Of a stretch of DNA of 64,000 bases, positions 43,497-51,515 are shown piece after piece. The first letter of the stretch is position 1; every line of letters begins with the position of its first letter. This DNA comes from JAXGMV01 sp040772085 (GTDB lineage Bacteria; Chloroflexota; Anaerolineae; Anaerolineales; Anaerolineaceae). The DNA is taken from NCBI GenBank assembly GCA_040772085.1, contig JAXGYU010000002.1, positions 1 through 64,000 of the forward strand, read 5' to 3'. Made by a program: the position numbers and the translations under genes. The notes below the pieces were generated by a model, which ran no database searches, had not been told where the DNA came from, and was given only the letters and a program-made list of their open reading frames with translations.

Positions 43497-43995
43497 TCTT
43501 TTGTCCTCCACTACGCAGGGGAGGTGGCGCCGATCGCTCTGCGTGAGGCGACGGAGGGGTTTGCACTGCGGAATCACGTGAACATCTATCTGTGACCAGA
43601 CTGTGTTATTTCTAATATTCAATTGGCCCAAAACTCGCCATCCGAAAAGCTAATATTATTACATTGGTTATTAACCCACCCGCCTTGGAGCAACTTACGC
43701 TCCAGGGCACCCTCCCTGATTATGGAGGGACAAAAATCGAAACGCACAGCGTGAGGCGTCGGAGCGATTTGATAGTCAAAGTGGACAGCCAGGTGAAATC
43801 GCCATCACAGGTTGTCCTGGACGTGTTGCGTGAATTTATTCGCGCCATTCAACTGGTTCCCCGGGAGGGGAGCTGCCAGCGAGTGTTTTTAGCGGGCGGG
43901 CTGAGGGGTAAAAACCAGACAAAAAAACCAACCACATGCAAATCACAGCTATCTTCGCCCGCCCTGCCGCGCAGTTCAGCCTCCCTGATTATGGA
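43497..43995. repeat. repeat blocks between the DUF559 gene and the histidine kinase
   Basis: CCTCCACTACGCAGGGGAGG with GGCGACGGAGGGGTTT (43505-43562) repeats the block at 1833 and 2040. A second block at 43673-43735 has CACCCGCCTTGGAGC, CTCCAGGGCACCCTCC and CCTGATTATGGAGGG. Others are at 43860-43910 (GGGAGGGGAGCTGCC, GGGCTGAGGGGTA) and 43980-43998 (GCCTCC-CTGATTAT-GGAGGC). The open frame through 43664-44026 is made of this repeat DNA and is not taken as coding. Confidence 0.75.
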
Positions 43996-44011
43996 GGCGC
44001 TTCACCCCCAA

Positions 44012-44020
44012 TGCTATAAT
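44012..44020 (+). promoter_or_regulatory. extended -10 promoter of the histidine kinase, leaderless
   Basis: TGC-TATAAT ends six bases before the ATG at 44027, so the transcript should start at the initiation codon itself. No ribosome site is present. Confidence 0.65.
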
Positions 44021-44026
44021 CAGACC

Positions 44027-45217
44027 ATGAAAAAAGGGGTGACGCCTTCCATCCATACCGGCTCCGGCGCCGACCTGGCGTTCGCCGTCGTGGTGCTCAC
44101 CGCTTACTTCGTCACCTTCTCCTCCATCCGCAACGCCTCCACCACCGAAATTATCCTGCTGACCGTGCTCGGTGTGCTCTACGTCGTCATCGGCATCTAC
44201 GGCTACAGCTTCTGCTCGCGCTCGGGCTCCAGCGCGCTGCGGCTGGCATATTTCGTCGTCCAGATTGCCATCGGCACCGCCATCGTCTACCTCGGACGCG
44301 GCACCGGCCTTAACGCGATGGTCTTCCTGCCGCTCGCCGCGCACAGTGTCGTCCTCCTCCCCACCGCCTGGATGTACGCCGTCAACCTGGTCATCCTCGC
44401 CGCCTTCGTCCTGACGACTTACACCTATACGCAATCGCTTTCCGGGATCTGGAACACTTTCCAGGTCTTCCTGGCCGGCATCATCTTCGTCGTCGTCTTC
44501 ACCACCATGGCTATCAGCGAGGAGAAAGCCCGCCGGCAGATCGAAACACTGGTCGCCAACCTCGAGCAAGCCAATCAGCGCCTGCGAGAATACGCCCTGC
44601 AGGCCGAGACCTTCGCCACCACCCGCGAGCGCAACCGTCTGGCGCGCGAGATTCATGACGGCCTCGGGCATTATCTGACCGCTATCAACATGCAGATTCA
44701 AGCTGCCCGCGCCATCCACGACAGTCAGCCCGAACAGGCTTTCAAATCGCTCGAGACCACCCAGAACCTGGTGCATGAAGCCCTGCAGGACGTCCGCCGT
44801 TCTGTCGCCGCCCTGCGCGCGCCGGAGGACGAAAGCGAGCCGCTGGTCGATCAGATCAACAATCTCATCAGCGCCCATCAGGCTGCCGATCTCGAGATTC
44901 AGCTCGACGTCCGCGGGCAGCAGCGCGCCCTGCCGGCGAATATCCAGCAGACGCTCTACCGCGCCACGCAGGAGGGTCTGCACAACATCATCACCCACGC
45001 CAACGCCAGCCTAGCAGAGATCACCCTAGATTACACCCAGCCAACCGAGATGGTGCTGACCATCTCCGACAACGGCAGCGGCGCCGAGACCTGGGACAGC
45101 GGCTTCGGCCTGCTTGGCTTGCGCGAACGGCTGAACATTCTGAACGGCACGGTTGACATCCACACCCGGCCCGGCGCCGGCTTCACCCTCGATATCAGGA
45201 TACCTTATGAAAGCTGA
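44027..45217 (+). CDS. NarL-type sensor histidine kinase
   Basis: 396 residues. Five to six membrane segments (about 15-165) form the input region, then a coiled coil (EKARRQIETLVANLEQANQR). The HisKA_3 dimerisation domain has the phosphorylated His210 in RLAREIHDGLGHYLTAINMQ, and the ATPase domain has TQEGLHNIITHANA, ISDNGSGA and GFGLLGLRERL. It should phosphorylate the response regulator whose gene overlaps its end by 11 bases. The signal is unknown; the membrane-embedded input, without a large outer loop, suggests sensing in or at the membrane. Confidence 0.92.
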   Translation: MKKGVTPSIHTGSGADLAFAVVVLTAYFVTFSSIRNASTTEIILLTVLGVLYVVIGIYGYSFCSRSGSSALRLAYFVVQIAIGTAIVYLGRGTGLNAMVFLPLAAHSVVLLPTAWMYAVNLVILAAFVLTTYTYTQSLSGIWNTFQVFLAGIIFVVVFTTMAISEEKARRQIETLVANLEQANQRLREYALQAETFATTRERNRLAREIHDGLGHYLTAINMQIQAARAIHDSQPEQAFKSLETTQNLVHEALQDVRRSVAALRAPEDESEPLVDQINNLISAHQAADLEIQLDVRGQQRALPANIQQTLYRATQEGLHNIITHANASLAEITLDYTQPTEMVLTISDNGSGAETWDSGFGLLGLRERLNILNGTVDIHTRPGAGFTLDIRIPYES

Positions 45218-45878
45218 ACCGATCAAAGTCATGTTGGTGGATGACCAGGCACTCTTCCGCGAAGGGCTGCGCACCCTGCTCTCGATCCAGCCCGAGTTCG
45301 AGGTGGTCGCTGAAGCCTCGAACGGCGAGGAGGCGTTGCGACTGGCTGCCCTGCACCGCCCGCAGGTGATCCTGATGGACCTGCGCATGCCGGTCATGGA
45401 CGGCGTCACGGCCACCCACCGGCTCAAGGAGACGCTGCCCGGCTGCCGCGTGATCGCTCTGACCACCTTTGATGATGACGATGACGTCTTCGAGGCTTTG
45501 CGTGCCGGCGCTGTCGGCTACCTGCTCAAGGATGTGCCCTCCGAGAAATTGTTCGAAGCCATCACCTCTGCCGCGCGCGGTGAGTATTTTCTGCAGCCCT
45601 CCATCACTGCCAAGGTCGTCTCCGAATTTTCACGCATGGCGCGCGTCAAGCCGCCCGGCGCGCAGCCCCTGCCCGTGCCGCTCTCAGCCCGTGAGATCGA
45701 GATTCTCAAGCTGGTGGCGACCGGCGCCAACAACCGGGAGATCTCCGAGGTGCTGGTCATCGCCGAGGGCACGGTCAAAAATCATCTGACCAGCATCCTC
45801 TCCAAGCTGGATGCCCGCGACCGCTTCCAGGCGGTCATCAAAGCCCAGCAACTGGGGCTGATAGCACCACAATCCTGA
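45207..45878 (+). CDS. NarL/FixJ-type response regulator
   Basis: 223 residues. The receiver domain has Asp12-Asp13, the phosphoacceptor Asp58 in VILMDLRMPVMDGV, and the conserved Thr and Lys in VIALTTFDDD and GYLLKD. The C-terminal LuxR-type helix-turn-helix is LSAREIEILKLVATGANNRE, then ISEVLVIAEGTVKNHLTSIL. ATG 45207 overlaps the histidine kinase gene, so translation is coupled. The adjacent downstream membrane protein could be a target. Confidence 0.94.
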   Translation: MKAEPIKVMLVDDQALFREGLRTLLSIQPEFEVVAEASNGEEALRLAALHRPQVILMDLRMPVMDGVTATHRLKETLPGCRVIALTTFDDDDDVFEALRAGAVGYLLKDVPSEKLFEAITSAARGEYFLQPSITAKVVSEFSRMARVKPPGAQPLPVPLSAREIEILKLVATGANNREISEVLVIAEGTVKNHLTSILSKLDARDRFQAVIKAQQLGLIAPQS

Positions 45879-45919
45879 CATGGATATGACCGCCTTCACA
45901 TCACTGACCCGCAAGCGCG

Positions 45920-45928
45920 TGCTACTAT
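45920..45928 (+). promoter_or_regulatory. extended -10 element before the membrane protein gene
   Basis: TGC-TACTAT ends ten bases before ATG 45939. The ATG at 45930 lies only one base after it and would probably not be in the transcript. Confidence 0.5.
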
Positions 45929-45938
45929 CATGAGCGAA

Positions 45939-46799
45939 ATGAAACCCCTGCGCATCCCCGAACCGCCCGTCATCGACGAGGCTATGCAGCGCCGCATCCT
46001 GATGTTTGCCGGCATCGGCATCCTGCTCAGCGCGGTGCTGATCCTGGTCGAATCCCAGCTCAAGACCGGCTGGCTGCTTGGCCTGGGCTTGTTCGTCTCG
46101 GGTACGCTGCTGCTGGTCGGCGGCGCCTGGATGCGGCGGCGCATCATGCTCTATGCCGGCATCCTCTTTGCCTGCTTCGGGCTGGGTCTGCTGGTTCAGG
46201 CGTTTGGATTGAACCTCTTCGAACCGCTGACCCTGGTCGGTGTGCTGCTCGCCAGTTTCGGCGTCGGCTGCCTGCTGATCTTGCTATTCTCGAGGCTGGT
46301 GTTCGGCTCAACGGACTGGTGGGCGCTGGTGCCCGCCGCCCTGATCGGCTCGACCGCCATCATCATGATGGTCGGCAGCGGCTGGCCCTATGAATTTGTC
46401 TTCGTCGTCTCGGCGCTGGGACTCAGCCTGCTGGCCTGGGGCGTGGCGCGCCGTCTGTTCGGGCTGATCATCCCGGGCTGCATCCTGCTCAGCATCGGTC
46501 CTGCCATCTATTTCGCCTGGGGCACAGGTCAGGTGACCAACCCGCTGGTGCAGACCGGCATCATGCTGGTGTGGCTGGCGTTCGGGTTCATTCTCATCAG
46601 CCTGTTTTCACGCGTGCTGCATCAGGTCTTTATCTGGTGGCCGTTCATCCCGGGCGGCGTGCTGGCGATGGTCGGCTGGGGCTTATACCTCGGCGGCGAT
46701 CCCGACCGCGCGGTCGGTTTTATCGGCAACACCGGCTCCATTGGCCTGATCCTGTTTGCCATCTATCTGCTGCTTCTGCGGCGCGGTATTCACCAGTAA
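45939..46799 (+). CDS. polytopic membrane protein next to the two-component system
   Basis: 286 residues (289 if the earlier ATG at 45930 is used). Nine to ten hydrophobic segments in a row, such as ILMFAGIGILLSAVLILVES, LLGLGLFVSGTLLLVGGAW and VGVLLASFGVGCLLILLFS, with very short loops. No motif is recognised. A promoter-like element argues for start 45939 (MKPLRIPEPP). Its place just after the histidine kinase and regulator suggests a shared function, perhaps in envelope stress, but this is inference. A strong terminator follows. Confidence 0.72.
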   Translation: MKPLRIPEPPVIDEAMQRRILMFAGIGILLSAVLILVESQLKTGWLLGLGLFVSGTLLLVGGAWMRRRIMLYAGILFACFGLGLLVQAFGLNLFEPLTLVGVLLASFGVGCLLILLFSRLVFGSTDWWALVPAALIGSTAIIMMVGSGWPYEFVFVVSALGLSLLAWGVARRLFGLIIPGCILLSIGPAIYFAWGTGQVTNPLVQTGIMLVWLAFGFILISLFSRVLHQVFIWWPFIPGGVLAMVGWGLYLGGDPDRAVGFIGNTGSIGLILFAIYLLLLRRGIHQ

Positions 46800-46873
46800 C
46801 GTGTAATCCACAACACAGCATTTATCTAATCATGATTAGACTATTCGTGTTTAGATAAACATTGTTTTCTTAA

Positions 46874-46906
46874 AGACTAAACGGCTCGCGCGGAGCCGTT
46901 TAGTCT
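46874..46906. terminator. bidirectional terminator between convergent genes
   Basis: A perfect 14-bp stem (AGACTAAACGGCTC / GAGCCGTTTAGTCT) with a five-base loop lies between the membrane protein gene and the polyphosphate kinase gene. T-rich sequence on the minus side is limited. Confidence 0.75.
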
Positions 46907-46922
46907 CAAAAGCCATGTCAGG

Positions 46923-47726
46923 TTACTCGACGACCACACCCTCGAGCGGGTCAGATGGCTTGGGGAATTCCATCTTGAAGCCTTCCAGAATATCGATCAG
47001 CACATCGCTGATCAGCAGGTTGCGATACCATTTTTTATTGGCAGGGATGATGTACCACGGCGCGTATTCGGTGCTGGTTTTGCTGAGCATTACCTCGTAG
47101 GCTTCCGTGTATTCATCCCAGCGCGCGCGTTCCTTCAGATCGCCCAGGCTGAACTTCCATTGCTTGGTCGGGTCATGCAGCCGCGCTTCCAGCCGTTCCT
47201 TCTGCTCATCCTTGTCGATGTGCAGGAAGAATTTGACGATGGTGGTACCTTCGGCGACCAGTGTCTTCTCGAAGGCGTTGATCTGCTCATAACGCTTCGA
47301 CCAGACTTCCTCACCCACCAGACCGTGCACGCGCACGACCAGCACATCCTCATACTGGCTGCGGTTGAAGATCACCATCTCGCCTTTGCCGGGCGTCTGC
47401 TGGTGGATGCGCCACAGATAGTCATGGTCCAGCTCGATCGGCGTCGGCACCTTGAACGATGCGACGCGCACACCCTGCGGGTTGACCCCGTCGAACACAT
47501 GCCGGATCACCCCGTCCTTACCGCTGGTGTCCATGCCCTGCAGGATAATCAGCAGGCGGTGCTTGCGCTCGGCATACAATAGCTCCTGCAGCGCTTCCAG
47601 TTTGGCGTTCTTCTTCTCGAGCTTGTCCTTGCCCTCTTTCTTTGTGCCGGGGTACAGCCGCTCGTCGTTGGCATCCCAGTCAGCCAGCTTGATTTTTGAA
47701 CCCGGTTTCACGCGATATGTGTCCAT
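46923..47726 (-). CDS. polyphosphate kinase 2 family protein
   Basis: 267 residues. The P-loop is LLIILQGMDTSGKDGVIRHV and the lid and Walker B regions are VFDGVNPQGVRVASFKVPT and MVIFNRSQYEDVLVVRVHG. These fit the PPK2 family (polyP:AMP or polyP:NDP phosphotransferase). The one-domain length fits class I or III enzymes, which phosphorylate nucleotides with polyphosphate. The next gene upstream on the other strand is separated by repeats. Confidence 0.93.
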   Translation of the reverse strand: MDTYRVKPGSKIKLADWDANDERLYPGTKKEGKDKLEKKNAKLEALQELLYAERKHRLLIILQGMDTSGKDGVIRHVFDGVNPQGVRVASFKVPTPIELDHDYLWRIHQQTPGKGEMVIFNRSQYEDVLVVRVHGLVGEEVWSKRYEQINAFEKTLVAEGTTIVKFFLHIDKDEQKERLEARLHDPTKQWKFSLGDLKERARWDEYTEAYEVMLSKTSTEYAPWYIIPANKKWYRNLLISDVLIDILEGFKMEFPKPSDPLEGVVVE

Positions 47727-47792
47727 CCTGCCCTCCTCGCCTCGTTGATGTCGATAATGTTTAGATTATACAGCCCCGCGGCGCGATAGATG

Positions 47793-48048
47793 TAGGGATG
47801 GCGCATCAACGCAGCGATCCTGGAAGGACGCGCCATCGGCGAGGGTTGCTCGGTGCCACATGCACCTTTTCGCTAGCAACATGCGGATGCGGCGTCAGCG
47901 TAGCAATCCTGAAAGGATGCCGCATCCCTACGTCTGTCCGACAATTATCTCTCCTATGAACCAACCATCAACTTACATCCTGACCTTAATAGACAATCGT
48001 TGTTTCGATGGCGCATCAGCGCAGCGATCGATCTATGCATGGCGCATC
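47793..48048. repeat. intergenic hairpin repeats around GGCGCATC modules
   Basis: Imperfect hairpins with arms GATGGCGC / GCGCCATC (47798-47839) and GGATGCGGC / GCCGCATCC (47884-47929) share the inner text AGCGTAGCAATCCTGAAA and close variants, for example ACGCAGCGATCCTGGAA. Partial copies are at 48007-48048. No gene is seen from 47727 to 48145. Confidence 0.75.
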
Positions 48049-48093
48049 ATCACCCTCGCTGCCCAACCGATTTGCGCCGCGCGTCAGCATGCC

Positions 48094-48099
48094 TATAAT
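48094..48099 (+). promoter_or_regulatory. -10 promoter element of the beta-lactamase-like gene
   Basis: TATAAT lies 46 bases before the ATG at 48146. TTGCGC 16 bases upstream may serve as a weak -35 box. Confidence 0.5.
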
Positions 48100-48145
48100 A
48101 AATTCAGGCGCGCATGCCGTGTCAAATCATCATCCTGGAGCAACC

Positions 48146-49063
48146 ATGCCATCCGATCTCGAACAACTTATCCTGTCCTACATCGAAGAATGCGATTGTG
48201 AAATGGGCGTCGCTATCCATCACATCGAAAGCGGCGAAAAGACCTTGATCAATGCCGATAAACTTTACCCGCTCGCCAGCGTTGTCAAAGTTCCGATCCT
48301 CGTCGAAGCCTTCCACCAGATCGCCGACAACCGCCTGCGCCTTGACGACCGCTGGACCGTCACCAAGGATCTCGGTACCATTGGCTCCGGTCTGCTGCCC
48401 TCCTTTGACAACGGCCTCACCCCCACCGTGCGCGACCTGCTGACGCTGATGATCATCATCAGCGATAACACCGCCACCGACATGCTCTTCGAACGCCTGG
48501 GCGTGGAGAATGTCAACCGGCGCATGAAGACCCTCGGACTGACCAACATCCACGTGCCGCACAACCTCAAGGAACTCTTCATCGATATGGTGCCCAACAT
48601 CGATGCCGCCGGCGAGCCCGCTTCCCTCTCCGCCTATACCGCCAAACACGGTGTCCGCAAGGACGGCTGGGCATACCGGCGTGATGAGACCAACAACTGC
48701 GCCTCCCCGCGCGATATGGCGCGCCTGTTCGAAATGATCTGGTTCAATGAGATGCTGGACAAGACCGCTTGCGATCAGATGCTCGACATTCTGCTGCAGC
48801 AAACGCTCAACGACCGCATCCCGCGCTACCTGCCGGCCGGCACCCTCGTGGCGCACAAGACCGGCACAATCAACAGCATCCGCGATGACTCGGGCATCAT
48901 ATATGCCGGCAAGAATTCGCATGTCATTGTCAGCCTGTTCGCCTGGTGGGATGCCACGCCTACCCTGCAGGATCGCTTCCTGATGTATCAGCGTCAGAAC
49001 GAGATCGATGGCGCCATGGGCAAAATCGCGCTGGCGGCATTCGAGAGATACTATCAGGATTAA
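48146..49063 (+). CDS. class A beta-lactamase-like serine hydrolase
   Basis: 305 residues. Active-site motifs: Ser45-Val-Val-Lys48 (LASVVKVPILVE), Ser106-Asp-Asn (IIISDNTATDML) and Lys238-Thr-Gly (VAHKTGTINSI). The class A ExxLN omega-loop motif with the general base Glu is not seen between the second and third motifs; that stretch reads NLKELFIDMVPNIDAAGE. It may therefore be an esterase, a peptidase or a weak lactamase instead of a resistance enzyme. No signal peptide is visible from start 48146, which has TGGAG upstream. The longer open frame from 48008 is rejected. Confidence 0.85.
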   Translation: MPSDLEQLILSYIEECDCEMGVAIHHIESGEKTLINADKLYPLASVVKVPILVEAFHQIADNRLRLDDRWTVTKDLGTIGSGLLPSFDNGLTPTVRDLLTLMIIISDNTATDMLFERLGVENVNRRMKTLGLTNIHVPHNLKELFIDMVPNIDAAGEPASLSAYTAKHGVRKDGWAYRRDETNNCASPRDMARLFEMIWFNEMLDKTACDQMLDILLQQTLNDRIPRYLPAGTLVAHKTGTINSIRDDSGIIYAGKNSHVIVSLFAWWDATPTLQDRFLMYQRQNEIDGAMGKIALAAFERYYQD

Positions 49064-49087
49064 CTCCTGCTCCCGGCACAACCTTAC

Positions 49088-49122
49088 AACAAAAACAGCC
49101 GTCTGGATCACCAGGCGGCTGT
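49088..49122 (-). terminator. terminator after the trypsin-like protease gene
   Basis: A 12-bp stem ACAGCCGTCTGG / CCAGGCGGCTGT with one G.U pair and a four-base loop is followed on the minus strand by a T run. Confidence 0.82.
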
Positions 49123-49140
49123 CCCATTCACCACTTCTTC

Positions 49141-51063
49141 TTACTTTTTGCGGACTGAGTAATTGTCGAACCCAGCCACGAGGTTGCCGTTCTCATAGGT
49201 CGAGGCGAAGAACCCCAGATCGCCGCCCTGGAAGGAGCTGTCGGTCGTCTCAGCCAGCTTCAAGCCATTCACCGCCAGCGTCAGCGTATCGCCGATGCAG
49301 GAGCCCGTGATTGTCATCGGCTCATGCAGCGGGATCAGCTCGGAGTACTCCCAGTAGGTCAGGAAGATGTATTCGTTGTTCTGCCGGCGCCAGATCGAGT
49401 AGTAACCGTCCTCGCTGACCTCCAGCCCGTAGAAATTATCCTTGTCCTGGTAGCGGCACAGGATGCCGAAACTGCCATCCTCAGAGGACTTGACCGGCCT
49501 CGCGTCAATCGTCGATTCCGTATCTTCAAAATCTTCATTGAATGAGACCCACATCACCTGATTCGGCACCGTGACGGTGATTTGGTATTCGCCATCAATG
49601 TAGGCATATCCGCCGGTACTGTCGAATTCGGTCGGCCACCCGGTCGATTTATCTTCGAAGTCATCCTCGTAATAAACTTCACCGGTCGCTTCATAGGCCT
49701 GCTCAACTGCCTGCCCCAGCTCGACGTTCACCTGTCCAGCCTTGGCAGCGTCTACATAGCTGAGCGCCAGGTTGATCGGCCGGAGCGCGTTGATAAACCC
49801 GCCGGTCGGGATGCACGAGTCATATTCATCGACCATGCCATCGCCATTGGTATCCACCAGACGACGGCAGTCCGCATATTGGTCCACGCCGCCATAGCCC
49901 AACTGGGTCGGGATGCCGACCATCTCACCCTTGCTGTTCACCGCCAGACCACCGCTGTTACCGCCGGCAAAAGTCGCTGAGGTTTTGATGAAGGCGCGGT
50001 TGCCGTACGGCTCCTCAGCGGTAAAGCCGCCCACCCGGCCGTCGGTCAGCGTGATCGTCGTTCCGCCAATGCCCGGATAACCCAGGATCACCAGCTCATC
50101 ATTCAGTTGCAGATCGTCGGAGTTGCCGAATTTGACAGCCGGCAGATTGAGCGCAGCCTTGTCAACCGGCTGACGGGTCAGGTCTGTTTCAATCTGCAGC
50201 ACCGCGATATCCATGTAGGAATCAAGCTGCATGATCTTGGCGTGATAGCGCTGTTCGGGCGGCTGATCGGGCGAGACCGTCATGGCAATCACCAGATCTT
50301 TCACGGAAAAGTTCTTGGTATCGGAAACAACATGAGCGTTGGTCAGAATGATGCCATCCGGCGAGACGATCGTGCCAGAGCCCCACCAGGCCTGCACCAG
50401 CTCACCTTCATAATCAACATAAGCCTGGATCTCGACCACCGATTCAAACGGCACGCCGCTGGTCGTTGTGACCTGCTGTCCTTCTGTGACCGGCGCTTCT
50501 GGCTCGGTGCCTGTCTGCGCTGCCGGAGCCTCGGCAACCGCCAGCGTCATCGTGGTGAATTTGCTCTGGCTGCCCATCAGCGCGGTCACATCAGCAGTCA
50601 CGGAGCCTGTCTTGATCGGCTTGAGCGTAAAGACCACATCCCTGCTTGCGCCGGGCTCGAGGACCAGATCGAACGCATACGTTTTTCCATCGCTCTCATC
50701 CTGGGGGGAACTTGTGGGGTTCACACCTGTGACAGCGGCCAGCGAAAGCAATTGGCTGCTGAGCTTGACGCCCGTGACCGTGGCAGCCTTGCTGCCGGCG
50801 TTGGTCAGCGAGACCTTCAGGTCAAATGGCTGTCCCATGCTCACCGGGCCGGATGTTGTGACATTGACATCAACGTTCGCCTGTCCGCCCGAGAACAACG
50901 TCAGCCCGCCAAATGCCAGAACGGCAATGATGACACCGATGCACAACAGCACCACCGCGATGATGCCGCATGTCAGCAGCGTTTTATTTTTCTTCGGCGC
51001 CGGCTCCATGCCCGGAGGCGTTGAGAGCTGTGGTCCTGGCGTTTGTATTTGATCTTCGATCAT
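49141..51063 (-). CDS. membrane-anchored trypsin-fold protease with intact triad
   Basis: 640 residues. An N-terminal membrane helix (about 28-52) precedes a NEW3/Ig-like domain (about 65-175) and a linker. A DegP/trypsin-fold domain follows with His244 (ILTNAHVVSD), Asp285 (YMDIAVLQIE) and Ser370 (FAGGNSGGLAV). An inserted calcium-type loop DTNGDGMVDEYDSC comes next, then a laminin-G or concanavalin-like C-terminal domain (FGILCRYQDKDNFYGLEVSE to GFDNYSVRKK). It probably cleaves extracytoplasmic proteins. It is the last of three same-strand paralogues; the other two lack catalytic residues. A repeat block separates it from its neighbour. Confidence 0.9.
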   Translation of the reverse strand: MIEDQIQTPGPQLSTPPGMEPAPKKNKTLLTCGIIAVVLLCIGVIIAVLAFGGLTLFSGGQANVDVNVTTSGPVSMGQPFDLKVSLTNAGSKAATVTGVKLSSQLLSLAAVTGVNPTSSPQDESDGKTYAFDLVLEPGASRDVVFTLKPIKTGSVTADVTALMGSQSKFTTMTLAVAEAPAAQTGTEPEAPVTEGQQVTTTSGVPFESVVEIQAYVDYEGELVQAWWGSGTIVSPDGIILTNAHVVSDTKNFSVKDLVIAMTVSPDQPPEQRYHAKIMQLDSYMDIAVLQIETDLTRQPVDKAALNLPAVKFGNSDDLQLNDELVILGYPGIGGTTITLTDGRVGGFTAEEPYGNRAFIKTSATFAGGNSGGLAVNSKGEMVGIPTQLGYGGVDQYADCRRLVDTNGDGMVDEYDSCIPTGGFINALRPINLALSYVDAAKAGQVNVELGQAVEQAYEATGEVYYEDDFEDKSTGWPTEFDSTGGYAYIDGEYQITVTVPNQVMWVSFNEDFEDTESTIDARPVKSSEDGSFGILCRYQDKDNFYGLEVSEDGYYSIWRRQNNEYIFLTYWEYSELIPLHEPMTITGSCIGDTLTLAVNGLKLAETTDSSFQGGDLGFFASTYENGNLVAGFDNYSVRKK

Positions 51064-51224
51064 GAGCTTTTCTCCCGTTCAAACATTATTTCCCGCGATA
51101 AATAACAACCGTATTGTACCTGTTGTCAGGCTCCGTTGTCCAACACATGGACAGGTTGCCTACCGTTTTGGCATCATGAAGGCTGCAATGCACGGCGTGC
51201 ATTAATTCGCGGAGCGCAGCGTAG

Positions 51225-51430
51225 GGCGGATCGCGTTCTTCGATTCGCCATTATCGAAATGTCGGGAACACAAAACGGTTCCCGACCACCATCTGGCGTA
51301 GGGCGGATCGCGTCCTTTGATCCGCCATCATTGAAATGTCGGGAACACAAAACGGTTCCCGACCTACATCTGACGTAGGGCGGATCGCGTCCTATGGCTT
51401 GTCATCATCATAATGCCGGACACAAAACGG
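51225..51430. repeat. alternating two-hairpin repeat array
   Basis: Hairpins with arm GGCGGATC (51225-51249 and 51302-51326) alternate with hairpins GTCGGGAAC / GTTCCCGAC with loop ACAAAACG (51261-51286 and 51338-51363), so the period is 77 bp. A third, decayed copy follows at 51378-51440. Nothing else is seen between the two protease paralogues. Confidence 0.9.
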
Positions 51431-51515
51431 TTCCCGACCTACAGCGGCATCCGGCGCGAATGAAATCGCGCCGGCGAGCGTGCTCATATAACCTGAACCA
51501 ACCCCCTCGCGGAAA

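Noticed and set aside
43664..44026. Open frame extending the histidine kinase by 121 residues upstream
   Set aside because: The extension is made of intergenic repeat DNA and crosses a strong extended -10 promoter just before ATG 44027.
48146..49063. Antibiotic-resistance beta-lactamase
   Set aside because: The SxxK, SDN and KTG motifs are present, but the omega-loop Glu motif and a signal peptide are not seen, so a resistance role is not supported.
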